NCBI RefSeq assembly: GCF_004118265.1
Contig: NZ_SDHW01000003.1
Location: 62,001-126,000, forward strand
Length of the DNA: 64,000 nucleotides
Source: Lacibacter luteus
GTDB taxonomy: Bacteria; Bacteroidota; Bacteroidia; Chitinophagales; Chitinophagaceae
Reading direction: 5' to 3'
Shown: positions 1 to 8,073 of the stretch, piece after piece
How the letters are laid out: each line of letters starts with the position of its first letter
Numbering within the stretch: position 1 is the first letter of the stretch
Notes under the pieces: generated by a model
What the model saw: the letters and a program-made list of their open reading frames with translations, nothing else
The model's database searches: none
Told to the model about the DNA's origin: nothing
Position numbers and translations under genes: made by a program

Positions 1-144
1 GATGAGTTGAAGCGTATTGGTTGCGATACTGCACGCAGCGTACTTGATCTTACAACCGAAGAGCTGGAACGCCGTACAGATCTGGAAAAAGAAACCATTG
101 AAGAAGTGCGCAGGGTGTTGAAGGAAGAGTTTGAAAAAGAATAA
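1..144 (+). CDS. nusA: Transcription factor NusA, C-terminal end (partial)
   Basis: The frame is open from base 1 and ends with TAA at 142-144, giving the last 47 residues of a protein whose start lies outside the window. The residues (DELKRIGCDTARSVLDL, then a Glu/Lys-rich tail ending EFEKE) resemble the helix-hairpin-helix end of Bacteroidota NusA. NusA binds RNA polymerase and nascent RNA and modulates pausing, termination and antitermination. The following gene is infB, which matches the common rimP-nusA-infB order and supports the call. The fragment is short, so identity rests on both the tail sequence and the neighbour. Confidence 0.85.
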   Translation, partial: DELKRIGCDTARSVLDLTTEELERRTDLEKETIEEVRRVLKEEFEKE

Positions 145-229
145 CCTTTACAGGTTATCGCAATAAGATTTATTTAAACAATTAAACAAGTTGTTCCCTT
201 CATAAATAGCAGATGCAGGGAAAGAAATT

Positions 230-3166
230 ATGTCAGAAAGTAATACACCACGTTTAATGGCCGCTGCCAAAGAGTTTAATATTGGTAAGGATACCCTTAT
301 CGACTTTTTGGCCGCAAAAGGTTTCAGTAAAGACGACTTAAAACCTACTGCAAAACTTACAGAAGCAATGTATCGTGCTTTGCAGTCGGAATTCTCATCT
401 GATAAACTGGCGAAAGCAAAAAGTGATCAGATCGAAATTCCAAAAGGCGGTATGTCTGATCTGAAGAAGAAAAAGGAAGAAGAGGAAGTTTCTTTCAAAA
501 AAGAAATTACAAAGAAGAAAGACGAACCAAAGGTAGAAGAAGTAAAACCTGTTACACCGGAAGAACAACAGCCGGTGGTAGCAGAAGAGGTAAAACCGGT
601 AGTGGTAGAAGAGAAGCCGCCTGTAGTTGTTGTTGAAGAAACAAAAACAGAAGCAGCGCCGATAGTGGAAGAGAAAGCGGTTGCCAACGAACCTGAGGTA
701 ACGAAAATTGAAGCGCCGGAAGTAGAAGGTCCAAAGATCATTGCCAAAATTGATCTGGATAAAATTGATTCTTCTACCAAACCAAAGAAGATTGAAAAGC
801 GCAAGCCAGAAGCTGAGTCGAGAATTGAAATAGTGAAGAAAGAAGAAGTGGTTGCAGAACAACCTGCACCGCAACCGGTAGCAGAGCAACAAGAATCTGC
901 AGAAGACGAAGAAGTTGTTATCGAAAACATCAAGGCAGACAAACTGGAAGGTCCGAAAATTCTCGGCAAAATTGATTTGCCGGTTAATCCCGATACAAGA
1001 CCTAAGCCCGCATCTGATAAAGAGAAGCGTAAACGTAAGCGTATTCCTATCGATAAAAAAGGATCGCAACCTGCGCAAGGCGAAGGACAACAAGGTGGTG
1101 GCGGACATCATCAGGGCGGTGGTTTCCAAAACCGTGGCGGACAACAACATGGCGGTGGCAATCAGCAACGCAGAGGTCCGGGTGGTCCTAACCAGGGCGG
1201 TAACAGAAACGATCGTGGGCGCATACAGGTTAAGCGTGAAGATAAAGTCATCGACGAAAAAGAAATTCAGGAAAAGTTGCGTGAAACGCAGGCGAAACTT
1301 GCCGGCCAGGGTGGTCGTGGTAAGAGCCTGAAAGCGAAGTACCGTAAGCTGAAGCGTGATGAAATGGCTGATAATATGAACGACGGTGCAGAAGATAACA
1401 AGCTGCAGGTAACCGAGTTCGTAAGTGCGGCAGAGTTGGCAAGCTTAATGGATGTTTCTGCAACCGATGTTGTGGCAAAATGTTTTGGTTTGGGTATGAT
1501 GGTTTCTATCAACCAGCGTCTCGATGCCGAAGTAATTGAACTTGTTGCCGGTGAATTTGGTTTTGAAGTTGAGTTCATCGATATGGAAAAGCAGGCCGAA
1601 ATGGAGGAAGAAGAAGAAGTGGATGATGTGGACAGTCTGCAGCCACGTGCGCCGATTGTAACCATCATGGGTCACGTAGATCATGGTAAAACTTCATTGC
1701 TCGATTATATCCGTAATGCGAATGTAGTGTCAGGTGAAGCGGGTGGTATTACCCAGCACATCGGTGCTTACGAAGTAAAAACAGAAAGTGGCAAAAAGAT
1801 CACCTTCCTCGATACACCTGGTCACGAAGCGTTTACAGCGATGCGTGCACGTGGTGCGAAGGTTACAGATATTGCTGTAATTGTGGTAGCGGCAGATGAT
1901 GCGGTGATGCCACAAACAAAAGAAGCGATCAGCCACGCTCAGGCAGCCGGTGTGCCAATGATTTTTGCGGTTAACAAAATCGATAAAGATGGGGCTAATC
2001 CGCAAAAGATCTACGAACAATTATCGCAAATGAACATTCTTGTAGAAGAGTGGGGCGGTAAATTCCAAAGCCAGGAACTCTCTGCGAAAAAGGGATTGAA
2101 CGTTGATAAATTGCTCGAAAAAATATTGCTCGAAGCTGAGTTGCTTGAACTGAAAGCAAACCCTGACCGTGAGGCAACGGGTTCCATTATTGAAGCATCG
2201 CTTGATAAAGGCCGTGGTTATGTGGCAACAGCACTGGTATTGAACGGAACATTATCGCAGGGCGATCTTATCGTATCGGGCCAATACTATGGTCGTGTAA
2301 AAGCCATGTTTAACGAACGTAATCAACGTATCGAGAAAGCAGGTCCATCATCACCTGTGCAGATACTTGGTTTAAATGGTGCGCCACAGGCAGGTGAAAA
2401 ATTAAGAATGTACGAAGATGAGGCTGAAGCAAAAGAAATTGCAGGCCGTCGTGCACAGATCCTCCGTGAGCAAGGTATCCGCACCAAGAAACATATTACA
2501 CTCGATGAAATCGGTCGTCGTTTGGCACTCGGTAACTTTAAAGAACTCAACCTCATCATCAAAGGTGACGTGGACGGTTCGGTTGAAGCCCTTACCGATT
2601 CGTTGCAGAAACTTTCAACTGAAGAAATTGCGGTGAATGTGGTACATCGTGCAGTTGGTCAGATATCTGAGGCCGATGTTACATTGGCAAGTGCATCAGA
2701 TGCCATCCTTATCGGCTTTAACGTTCGTCCTTCTTTACAGGCAAGCCGTTTAGCAGAACAGGAAGGTGTTGAGATCAAGAACTACTCCATCATCTATAAC
2801 GCTATTGAAGAAGTGAAGAGTGCGATGGAAGGTTTACTTGAACCAAAGATCACAGAGAAAGAAGTTGCCACAGTTGAAATTCGTGAAGTGTACAAATTCG
2901 ATAAAGCAACTGTTGCCGGTTGTTATGTACTGGAAGGTAAGCTGAAGCGTGATGCGAAGATCCGCCTATTCCGTGATGGTGTATTGGTGTACCCACGTAC
3001 AGAAGGTGGTTTTGCAGAGTTGGGTAGTTTAAAACGTTTTAAAGACGATGCAAAAGAAGTTGCTTCAAATATGGAGTGTGGTTTAACCATTAAGAACTTT
3101 GCTGATTTGAACGTTGGCGATACCCTCGTTGCTTTTGAACAGGAAGAAGTAAAACGCACACTGTAA
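230..3166 (+). CDS. infB: Translation initiation factor IF-2
   Basis: IF-2 is the GTPase that delivers initiator fMet-tRNA to the 30S subunit and promotes subunit joining. The G-domain motifs are intact: GHVDHGKT at residues 481-488, DTPGH at 528-532 and NKID at 582-585. The translation-factor beta barrels and the C-terminal tRNA-binding domain follow. At 978 aa it is long for IF-2 because of the N-terminal half: an IF2_N domain in roughly the first 55 residues, a Glu/Lys/Val/Pro-rich stretch at about 75-270, and a Gly/Gln/Arg-rich stretch at about 280-335. Such N-terminal expansion is typical of Bacteroidota IF-2. It lies 85 bp after nusA and is probably co-transcribed. The perfect hairpin at 3197-3233 ends the unit. 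Confidence 0.98.
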   Translation: MSESNTPRLMAAAKEFNIGKDTLIDFLAAKGFSKDDLKPTAKLTEAMYRALQSEFSSDKLAKAKSDQIEIPKGGMSDLKKKKEEEEVSFKKEITKKKDEPKVEEVKPVTPEEQQPVVAEEVKPVVVEEKPPVVVVEETKTEAAPIVEEKAVANEPEVTKIEAPEVEGPKIIAKIDLDKIDSSTKPKKIEKRKPEAESRIEIVKKEEVVAEQPAPQPVAEQQESAEDEEVVIENIKADKLEGPKILGKIDLPVNPDTRPKPASDKEKRKRKRIPIDKKGSQPAQGEGQQGGGGHHQGGGFQNRGGQQHGGGNQQRRGPGGPNQGGNRNDRGRIQVKREDKVIDEKEIQEKLRETQAKLAGQGGRGKSLKAKYRKLKRDEMADNMNDGAEDNKLQVTEFVSAAELASLMDVSATDVVAKCFGLGMMVSINQRLDAEVIELVAGEFGFEVEFIDMEKQAEMEEEEEVDDVDSLQPRAPIVTIMGHVDHGKTSLLDYIRNANVVSGEAGGITQHIGAYEVKTESGKKITFLDTPGHEAFTAMRARGAKVTDIAVIVVAADDAVMPQTKEAISHAQAAGVPMIFAVNKIDKDGANPQKIYEQLSQMNILVEEWGGKFQSQELSAKKGLNVDKLLEKILLEAELLELKANPDREATGSIIEASLDKGRGYVATALVLNGTLSQGDLIVSGQYYGRVKAMFNERNQRIEKAGPSSPVQILGLNGAPQAGEKLRMYEDEAEAKEIAGRRAQILREQGIRTKKHITLDEIGRRLALGNFKELNLIIKGDVDGSVEALTDSLQKLSTEEIAVNVVHRAVGQISEADVTLASASDAILIGFNVRPSLQASRLAEQEGVEIKNYSIIYNAIEEVKSAMEGLLEPKITEKEVATVEIREVYKFDKATVAGCYVLEGKLKRDAKIRLFRDGVLVYPRTEGGFAELGSLKRFKDDAKEVASNMECGLTIKNFADLNVGDTLVAFEQEEVKRTL

Positions 3167-3196
3167 AAGCTTAAAGTATAGAAACAGAATGTTAAA

Positions 3197-3233
3197 ACAG
3201 AGATGACTGTGTACACACTACAGTCATCTCTGT
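3197..3233 (+). terminator. Hairpin terminator after infB
   Basis: Perfect inverted repeat: ACAGAGATGACTGT at 3197-3210, a 9-nt loop, and ACAGTCATCTCTGT at 3220-3233, followed by TACTTTT. It lies 31 bp after the infB stop. The T tract is weak, so termination is inferred mainly from the stem and its position. Confidence 0.75.
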
Positions 3234-3241
3234 TACTTTTG
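3234..3241 (+). promoter_or_regulatory. -7 promoter element for the surA-like gene
   Basis: TACTTTTG matches the Bacteroidota -7 consensus TAnnTTTG exactly and starts at the base after the infB terminator stem. Transcription would start near 3245, about 15 nt before the chosen ATG at 3260. No good -33 TTG is visible; that region is occupied by the hairpin. Confidence 0.5.
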
Positions 3242-3259
3242 ACCCTCATCTTTTCTAAC

Positions 3260-4615
3260 ATGAAAAAAGTATTAACGGTTATAGCAGTATTAATTGCCTT
3301 TGCTGTACAGGCACAGGTAAAGAAAGTTACTGCCGATAAAATTATTGCAGTTGTTGGCGATCGTATTGTATTAAAATCCGATATCGATAACCAGATCAAT
3401 GATGCAAAAAGTAAAGAATACGAGCTGCCTCCCGACGCCCCTTGCTATTTAATGCAACAGCTGGTAATTAATAAAATGCTGGCTATCCAGGCAGAAAAGG
3501 ACTCATTGCCGGTAAGTGATGAAGAAATTGAAGCGGACTTAGATAACCGTATCCGTTATTTTATTCAGCAGTATGGTTCTAAAGAAGTGATTGAGCAGAT
3601 CACAGGGAAAACGATTTACCAGTTTCGTGAAGAAATGAGAGATCCGATTCGTGAAAACAAACTGGCTACAGCCATGCGTGGTAAAATTGTAGAGAATGTA
3701 AAAATTACTCCTACAGAAGTGCGTGCATATTTTAATAAGATACCAAAAGATAGCCTGGCGTTTTATGAAACAGAATTAGAGATCGGCGAAATTGTAGTTT
3801 ATCCGAAAGCCGGTCGTGAAATGGAAGAATATGCACAGGAAGAGTTGAAAGAGTTTAAACGCCAGATCGAAGCAGGAACAAAGAAAATGGAATTTCTTGC
3901 ATCGCAGTACAGCGATGATCCCGGTGCAAAAGAAAATGCAGGTATGTATGTGTTGAACCGTGGCGACAACCAATGGGATCCTACTTTTTATAACACAGCC
4001 ATGAGCTTGAAGGAAGGGCAGATTTCACGCATTATCAAATCAAAATACGGTTACCATATTATCCAGTGTTTATCCCGTAATGGCGATGAAGTAACAGTTC
4101 GCCATATTCTTAAGATACCACGTATTAACGAACCGGATATTAAAGATGCTATCAATAAACTTGATACAGTTCGTGCAAAGCTTATTACAGGTTCAATGAA
4201 ATTTGGTGAGGCTGTAAACAAATATTCTGATGATGATAATTCGAAGTTTACTGCAGGGATGATGCGTGGTAAAGATGGTACTTCTATTATTACTATTGAT
4301 GAATTGGATAAGGATATGGTTCCTTTACTGGAAAAATTAAAACCCGGTGATTATTCACAACCGGTTACGTTTACTGATCCGCAGGGAAAAAAAGGTGTGC
4401 GTTTAATTTACCTCGTAAGCCGTACAGCTCCTCATCGTGAAAACATAACCGACGATTATAGTAAAATTGCCGGACGTGCATTAGAAGAAAAAAAGGAAAA
4501 GGAGCTGGAAAAATGGTTTCTGAAAAACTCCAAAACCTTTTATGTGCAGATCGAAGGCGAATACCGCAGCTGTTCCACCATCAAAGCCATTCTTGGTGAG
4601 ACTGTAAAAAACTAA
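3260..4615 (+). CDS. SurA-like periplasmic peptidyl-prolyl cis-trans isomerase
   Basis: Predicted secreted foldase of 451 aa that would assist outer-membrane protein folding in the periplasm. A signal peptide (MKK, hydrophobic stretch, VQAQ) covers residues 1-18. A SurA N-terminal domain begins with DKIIAVVGDRIVLKSDID. Two parvulin-type rotamase regions follow at about 170-265 and 276-393. The upstream in-frame ATG at 3203 was rejected because it lies inside the infB terminator hairpin and would bury the signal peptide. The gene has its own -7 promoter box and is followed by a strong terminator at 4632-4659. Whether it is the orthologue of E. coli SurA or a paralogue cannot be told from sequence alone. 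Confidence 0.9.
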   Translation: MKKVLTVIAVLIAFAVQAQVKKVTADKIIAVVGDRIVLKSDIDNQINDAKSKEYELPPDAPCYLMQQLVINKMLAIQAEKDSLPVSDEEIEADLDNRIRYFIQQYGSKEVIEQITGKTIYQFREEMRDPIRENKLATAMRGKIVENVKITPTEVRAYFNKIPKDSLAFYETELEIGEIVVYPKAGREMEEYAQEELKEFKRQIEAGTKKMEFLASQYSDDPGAKENAGMYVLNRGDNQWDPTFYNTAMSLKEGQISRIIKSKYGYHIIQCLSRNGDEVTVRHILKIPRINEPDIKDAINKLDTVRAKLITGSMKFGEAVNKYSDDDNSKFTAGMMRGKDGTSIITIDELDKDMVPLLEKLKPGDYSQPVTFTDPQGKKGVRLIYLVSRTAPHRENITDDYSKIAGRALEEKKEKELEKWFLKNSKTFYVQIEGEYRSCSTIKAILGETVKN

Positions 4616-4631
4616 AGAAATGTTATAAACC

Positions 4632-4659
4632 ATCCCTCCGCCAGCCGGAGGGATTTTTG
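4632..4659 (+). terminator. Rho-independent terminator after the surA-like gene
   Basis: Stem ATCCCTCCG (4632-4640) pairs with CGGAGGGAT (4646-4654) around a 5-nt loop, followed by a run of T. It lies 16 bp after the stop codon and directly before the marR promoter. Confidence 0.9.
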
Positions 4660-4661
4660 TA

Positions 4662-4693
4662 TTTGGAAAATTGCATGTATGTACATATATTTG
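4662..4693 (+). promoter_or_regulatory. marR promoter
   Basis: TTTG at 4662-4665 (-33) and TATATTTG at 4686-4693 (-7) are separated by 20 bp, a full match to the Bacteroidota promoter consensus. The -7 box ends only four bases before the GTG start at 4698, so the transcript is predicted to be nearly or fully leaderless. The palindromic operator at 4672-4689 overlaps this promoter. Confidence 0.75.
4672..4689. promoter_or_regulatory. Palindromic operator copy 1 (likely MarR site)
   Basis: TGCATGTA-TG-TACATATA: the left 8-bp arm and the 2-bp centre are identical to copy 2 at 5173-5190, and the right arm differs at two bases. It lies between the -33 and -7 boxes of marR, where a bound repressor would block transcription. 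Binding by the adjacent MarR protein is an inference from position and symmetry. Confidence 0.65.
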
Positions 4694-4697
4694 CATA

Positions 4698-5156
4698 GTG
4701 AAATTAGAACAAGCCATACAAAGCACAAATTTCAAAAACGAAAATCATAAAGCAGTGTTGAATGTATTATATACTGCCTGGTGGTTAAAAACCATTATGA
4801 GCAGAGAATTGAAGCAGTTTGGGCTTACGCATGAGCAGTATAATGTGTTACGGATATTAAAAGGAAAGTCACCGGAAGAAATGTGTGTAAAGGATATTGC
4901 AGGGCGCATGATTGAAAAAAGCTCAAATGTGCCACGTATCATTGACCGATTGGTATTAAAGAAGCTGGTAAAACGTACAACCGATGCAAACGATAAGCGC
5001 CACACCGTAATGTCGCTTACAGCTGCAGGCTTAAACATTCTTGAGTTGAGTACACAGCGAATTAATGCTGTTTTTGAACAAAACGTTCACCTTGCTGAAA
5101 CAGATGCAGCCCGTTTGAACGAGTTGCTTGAAATTATCAGACAAAAAGAGAGTTGA
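4698..5156 (+). CDS. MarR-family transcriptional regulator
   Basis: 152-residue winged-helix repressor-type protein. It begins VKLEQAIQSTNF, has a central helix-turn-helix (VKDIAGRMIEKSSNVPRIID) and a wing with the conserved DxxDKR-like segment DANDKRHTVMSLT. The GTG at 4698 was chosen because family members begin near this point and because the alternative ATG at 4671 lies within the promoter/operator. MarR proteins usually sense phenolic or oxidative signals and repress neighbouring genes. Here the downstream genes are two pirins, a YceI protein and an FMN reductase, which suggests a redox or aromatic-compound response. The matching palindromes at its own promoter and before the first pirin support auto- and operon regulation. 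Confidence 0.9.
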   Translation: MKLEQAIQSTNFKNENHKAVLNVLYTAWWLKTIMSRELKQFGLTHEQYNVLRILKGKSPEEMCVKDIAGRMIEKSSNVPRIIDRLVLKKLVKRTTDANDKRHTVMSLTAAGLNILELSTQRINAVFEQNVHLAETDAARLNELLEIIRQKES

Positions 5157-5172
5157 TATTTTTTTAAACAAA

Positions 5173-5190
5173 TGCATGTATGTACATGCA
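5173..5190. promoter_or_regulatory. Palindromic operator copy 2 (likely MarR site)
   Basis: TGCATGTA-TG-TACATGCA is a perfect 8+8 bp inverted repeat with a 2-bp centre, 18 bp before the pirin start codon and just after marR. It shares 16 of 18 bases with the site at 4672. No clear TAnnTTTG box is seen beside it, so it may control an unrecognised promoter or a read-through transcript. Confidence 0.65.
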
Positions 5191-5207
5191 ATATAAAAGG
5201 AGTAAGT

Positions 5208-5921
5208 ATGAAAAAGGTATTACACAAAGCAGGAACTAGAGGCCACGCAAATCATGGATGGCTTAACAGTTACCACAGCTTTAGTTTTGCCGGTTATTAC
5301 AATCCGGAGCGTATACATTTTGGCGCATTACGAGTATTGAACGATGATACAGTTGCCGCAGGTATGGGCTTTGGAACACACCCGCATGATAACATGGAAA
5401 TTATTTCTATTCCGTTAAGCGGCGATCTGAAGCATAAAGACAGCATGGGTAACGAAGCTGTAATTAAACAAGGCGATATACAGGTTATGAGCGCCGGTAC
5501 AGGTATTGCCCACAGCGAAATGAATGCCCGTAAAGATCAGGAGGTAAAGTTTTTGCAGATATGGGTGTTTCCTAATAAACGAAATGTAGAACCCCGTTAC
5601 GGACAGATTACAATTGATGAAAGCAAAACAAAAAACAATCTGCTGCAGATATTAAGTCCCGACGCAAATGATGAGGGTGTGTGGATCCACCAGGATGCCT
5701 GGTTTAGCCTTGGCAATCTTGAAAAAGGATTTTCTGCAGAATACAAACTCAAATCTACCAACAACGGCGTGTATGCTTTTGTTCTTGAAGGCGATGTAAC
5801 CATTAATGGTGAAGCACTCAATAAAAGAGATGGTCTCGCCATAAGCGAAACAGATACACTGAGCATTAAAGCCGATACCGATGCGAAATTATTATTGATG
5901 GAAGTACCTATGTTGAACTAA
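5208..5921 (+). CDS. Pirin family protein (YhaK/YhhW type)
   Basis: 237-residue bicupin of the pirin family. The N-terminal cupin carries the metal ligands seen in pirins: HPHDNME (His-x-His) and GIAHSEMN (His and Glu). Pirins bind Fe or similar metals; some bacterial members have quercetinase activity, but that is not shown here. The ATG at 5208 was chosen because AAAAGGAG lies directly upstream and the longer frame from 5172 would start inside the operator palindrome. It is the first gene after marR and appears to head a co-directional run with short gaps (41, 28 and 60 bp) through 7991. Confidence 0.93.
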   Translation: MKKVLHKAGTRGHANHGWLNSYHSFSFAGYYNPERIHFGALRVLNDDTVAAGMGFGTHPHDNMEIISIPLSGDLKHKDSMGNEAVIKQGDIQVMSAGTGIAHSEMNARKDQEVKFLQIWVFPNKRNVEPRYGQITIDESKTKNNLLQILSPDANDEGVWIHQDAWFSLGNLEKGFSAEYKLKSTNNGVYAFVLEGDVTINGEALNKRDGLAISETDTLSIKADTDAKLLLMEVPMLN

Positions 5922-5962
5922 AAGAAGTAAACAAGTTTTTTAAAAAATAAAATCTAAACACA

Positions 5963-6484
5963 ATGGCAACGTACAAAATCGATGCAGCACACAGCGACAT
6001 TATTTTTAAAGTAAAACACCTGATGATTACAACAGTAACAGGACAGTTTAAAACATTCGATGCTACTTTAACAACAGATAAAGATGATTTTTCTGATGCA
6101 GTAGTAACATTTACAGCAGACATTAACAGCGTAGATACCCGCAACGAACAGCGTGATGGTCACTTGAAGAGTGATGATTTCTTTGCTGCAGAAAAATATC
6201 CAGAGTTAAAGTTTGTTTCTTCATCTGTAAGCAAAACAGGCGATGGCCTGGTATTGAAAGGTGATCTTACTATCCGTGATGTAACCAAGCCGATTGAATT
6301 GAAAGCCGATTACAATGGTGTAGTGGTAGATCCATGGGGTCAGACAAAAATAGGTTTTGAAGCAGAAGGCAAAATCAAACGTAAAGAATTTGGTTTAGGC
6401 TGGGATGCTGTAACTGAAGCAGGTGGTGTTGTGGTAAGTGATGATGTAAAACTGCAATTCCATGTTCAGTTTGTAAAGCAATAA
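5963..6484 (+). CDS. YceI family protein
   Basis: 173-residue lipocalin-like beta-barrel protein of the YceI family, which binds polyisoprenoid-type lipids in characterised members. Family features visible are the start TYKIDAAHSDIIFKVKHLMI, a central DDFFAAEKYPELKF, and LTIRDVTKPIEL. Unlike E. coli YceI there is no signal peptide: the protein begins MATYKIDAAHS, so it is probably cytoplasmic. YceI proteins often sit beside pirin genes and MarR regulators in Bacteroidota, as here. Its exact ligand is unknown. Confidence 0.93.
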   Translation: MATYKIDAAHSDIIFKVKHLMITTVTGQFKTFDATLTTDKDDFSDAVVTFTADINSVDTRNEQRDGHLKSDDFFAAEKYPELKFVSSSVSKTGDGLVLKGDLTIRDVTKPIELKADYNGVVVDPWGQTKIGFEAEGKIKRKEFGLGWDAVTEAGGVVVSDDVKLQFHVQFVKQ

Positions 6485-6512
6485 CAAATGCAATCGTAAA
6501 AAAGGAAATTGT

Positions 6513-7373
6513 ATGAAACAGATCAAGTACATCAGGAGAGCGGCTCCCCCTCATATGGTAGGAGATGGTTTTAAAGTAAGGACTTTTATTTCGTCGGCGA
6601 TGTGGAAAGACATGAGCCCTTTCCTGATGCTTGATTACATAGAGCCCACAAATTATTTACCAACCGATCATCCACGTGGTGTGGATGTACACCCGCACAA
6701 AGGATTTGAAACGGTAAGTATTTTATGGGAAGGTGCTCTTGCACACGAAGACAGCAGCGGCGGCAAAGGAAAATTATTTGCCGGCGATGTTCAATGGATG
6801 ACCGCAGGAGCAGGTATTCTCCACAAAGAATTTCATGAAGAAGAGTTTAGTAAAAAAGGTGGTGTATTGCACGGTGCTCAGCTTTGGGTAAATCTTCCTG
6901 CAAAAAATAAATCAACAGCACCTGCCTACCAGGATATAAGTTCAACCAATATTCCTGAAATAGCATTGCCTGATGAAAAAGGAAAAATCAGGATCATTGC
7001 CGGAACAATGAATGGCGTAAAGGGGCCGGCAAACACATTTACCCGCATCAATATTTTTGATGCACATGTACATGCAAACGCCGATTTTGAATTCAACGTA
7101 ACAGAAGGAGATCATACCACCGTACTTGTTTTAAAAGGAACAGCATTGGTAAATGATGATAAAACAGTAAGGGAAGGCGATATGTTGATCTTCGACAATG
7201 CCGGAGAAAGCATTCGGGTACAAACAAATAACGAAACACATTTGTTATTGTTGAGTGGAGAACCAATTAACGAACCGGTGGCAGCCTATGGTCCTTTTGT
7301 AATGAATACACAACAGGAAATTATAGACGCAATCGATGATTTTAATGCCGGTAAATTCGGCCATCTCAATTAA
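6513..7373 (+). CDS. Pirin family protein (second copy, longer type)
   Basis: 286-residue pirin with an N-terminal cupin carrying DVHPHKGFETV (His-x-His) and GAGILHKEFHEEE (His/Glu ligands), and a C-terminal pirin domain. It is clearly divergent from the 237-residue pirin two genes upstream rather than a recent duplicate: the lengths differ, and the second metal motif reads LHKEFHEEE rather than AHSEMN. An AAGGAAATT ribosome-binding stretch precedes the ATG. It belongs to the marR-pirin-yceI cluster. The function is probably metal-dependent dioxygenase-like or regulatory; the substrate is unknown. Confidence 0.92.
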   Translation: MKQIKYIRRAAPPHMVGDGFKVRTFISSAMWKDMSPFLMLDYIEPTNYLPTDHPRGVDVHPHKGFETVSILWEGALAHEDSSGGKGKLFAGDVQWMTAGAGILHKEFHEEEFSKKGGVLHGAQLWVNLPAKNKSTAPAYQDISSTNIPEIALPDEKGKIRIIAGTMNGVKGPANTFTRINIFDAHVHANADFEFNVTEGDHTTVLVLKGTALVNDDKTVREGDMLIFDNAGESIRVQTNNETHLLLLSGEPINEPVAAYGPFVMNTQQEIIDAIDDFNAGKFGHLN

Positions 7374-7433
7374 AGAGGTGTTATTTTTGATCTTTATTTT
7401 GAAACAGCGGAAACAGAAGCGGGGAACCATATT

Positions 7434-7991
7434 ATGAATATTGAAATTATTACAGGAAGTCCCAGAGAAAACAGCGTTACCAATCGTGTAGCCTTATTCC
7501 TGAAACAACTTCTCGAAAAAAATACTACACACACCGTAAATATTATTGATGTGCGGGAGTGGGATCTTCCACTTTTACAGGACGTATTTGTATCGGTAGA
7601 TGCAACTCCGGAGCAATTTAAACCCTTAAGCAAACGGATGTTCGCAGCCAATGCTTTTATTCTGTTAACACCGGAATACAATGGCAGTTATACGCCGGCA
7701 ATGAAAAACCTGCTCGACCATTATCCCAAACAAACGCACAAAGCATTTGGAATTGTTACGGCAAGTCCCGGCCCTTTGGGCGGTATACGTGCAACACAAC
7801 AAATGCAATTGCTTATTAATGCCTTATTTGGTATAGCAAGTCCTTATATGTTGGTTGTGGGTGGTGTGGATAAGAAATTTGATGAACAGGGAAACCTTAC
7901 AGATCAATCGTTTCAGAAAAATATTGATGTTTTTGTAAGAGAGTTTTTATGGCTTGCAGAAAGTCTTTATCCTGAAACGGTGCTTAATTAA
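7434..7991 (+). CDS. NADPH-dependent FMN reductase family protein
   Basis: 185-residue flavodoxin-like oxidoreductase. The phosphate-binding loop is SPRENSVTNR near residues 9-18, and the flavin-contacting motif LTPEYNGSYTPAMKN lies at about 78-92, as in the NADPH:FMN/quinone/azo reductase family. It is expected to be cytoplasmic and to reduce FMN, quinones or chromate-like acceptors. It is the last gene of the MarR/pirin cluster, where a quinone-reducing enzyme fits a response to electrophilic aromatics. Nothing in the sequence defines the electron acceptor. Confidence 0.9.
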   Translation: MNIEIITGSPRENSVTNRVALFLKQLLEKNTTHTVNIIDVREWDLPLLQDVFVSVDATPEQFKPLSKRMFAANAFILLTPEYNGSYTPAMKNLLDHYPKQTHKAFGIVTASPGPLGGIRATQQMQLLINALFGIASPYMLVVGGVDKKFDEQGNLTDQSFQKNIDVFVREFLWLAESLYPETVLN

Positions 7992-8015
7992 TGCAGGAAT
8001 GTAGCAACAGGTTCT

Positions 8016-8023
8016 TACCTTTG
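8016..8023 (+). promoter_or_regulatory. -7 promoter element for the purF-like gene
   Basis: TACCTTTG matches TAnnTTTG exactly and lies about 50 bp before the ATG at 8074. No -33 TTG is found at the usual spacing. Confidence 0.5.
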
Positions 8024-8073
8024 CGCCTTCCACAACCGTAGTTAAATAGCGGTTGATTTCTGATACAATAATC

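Noticed and set aside
395-1168. Long antisense reading frames across the infB N-terminus
   Set aside because: They run opposite a certain gene in its Glu/Lys-rich region, encode low-complexity Phe/Leu/Arg-rich or Ser/Thr-rich products and have no promoter. They are shadows of biased codon use.
3203-3259. Upstream ATG for the SurA-like protein
   Set aside because: It lies in the infB terminator hairpin and would add 19 residues before a normal signal peptide.
5172-5207. ATG at 5172 as start of the first pirin
   Set aside because: It overlaps the operator palindrome and adds a segment not resembling pirins; AAAAGGAG precedes the ATG at 5208.
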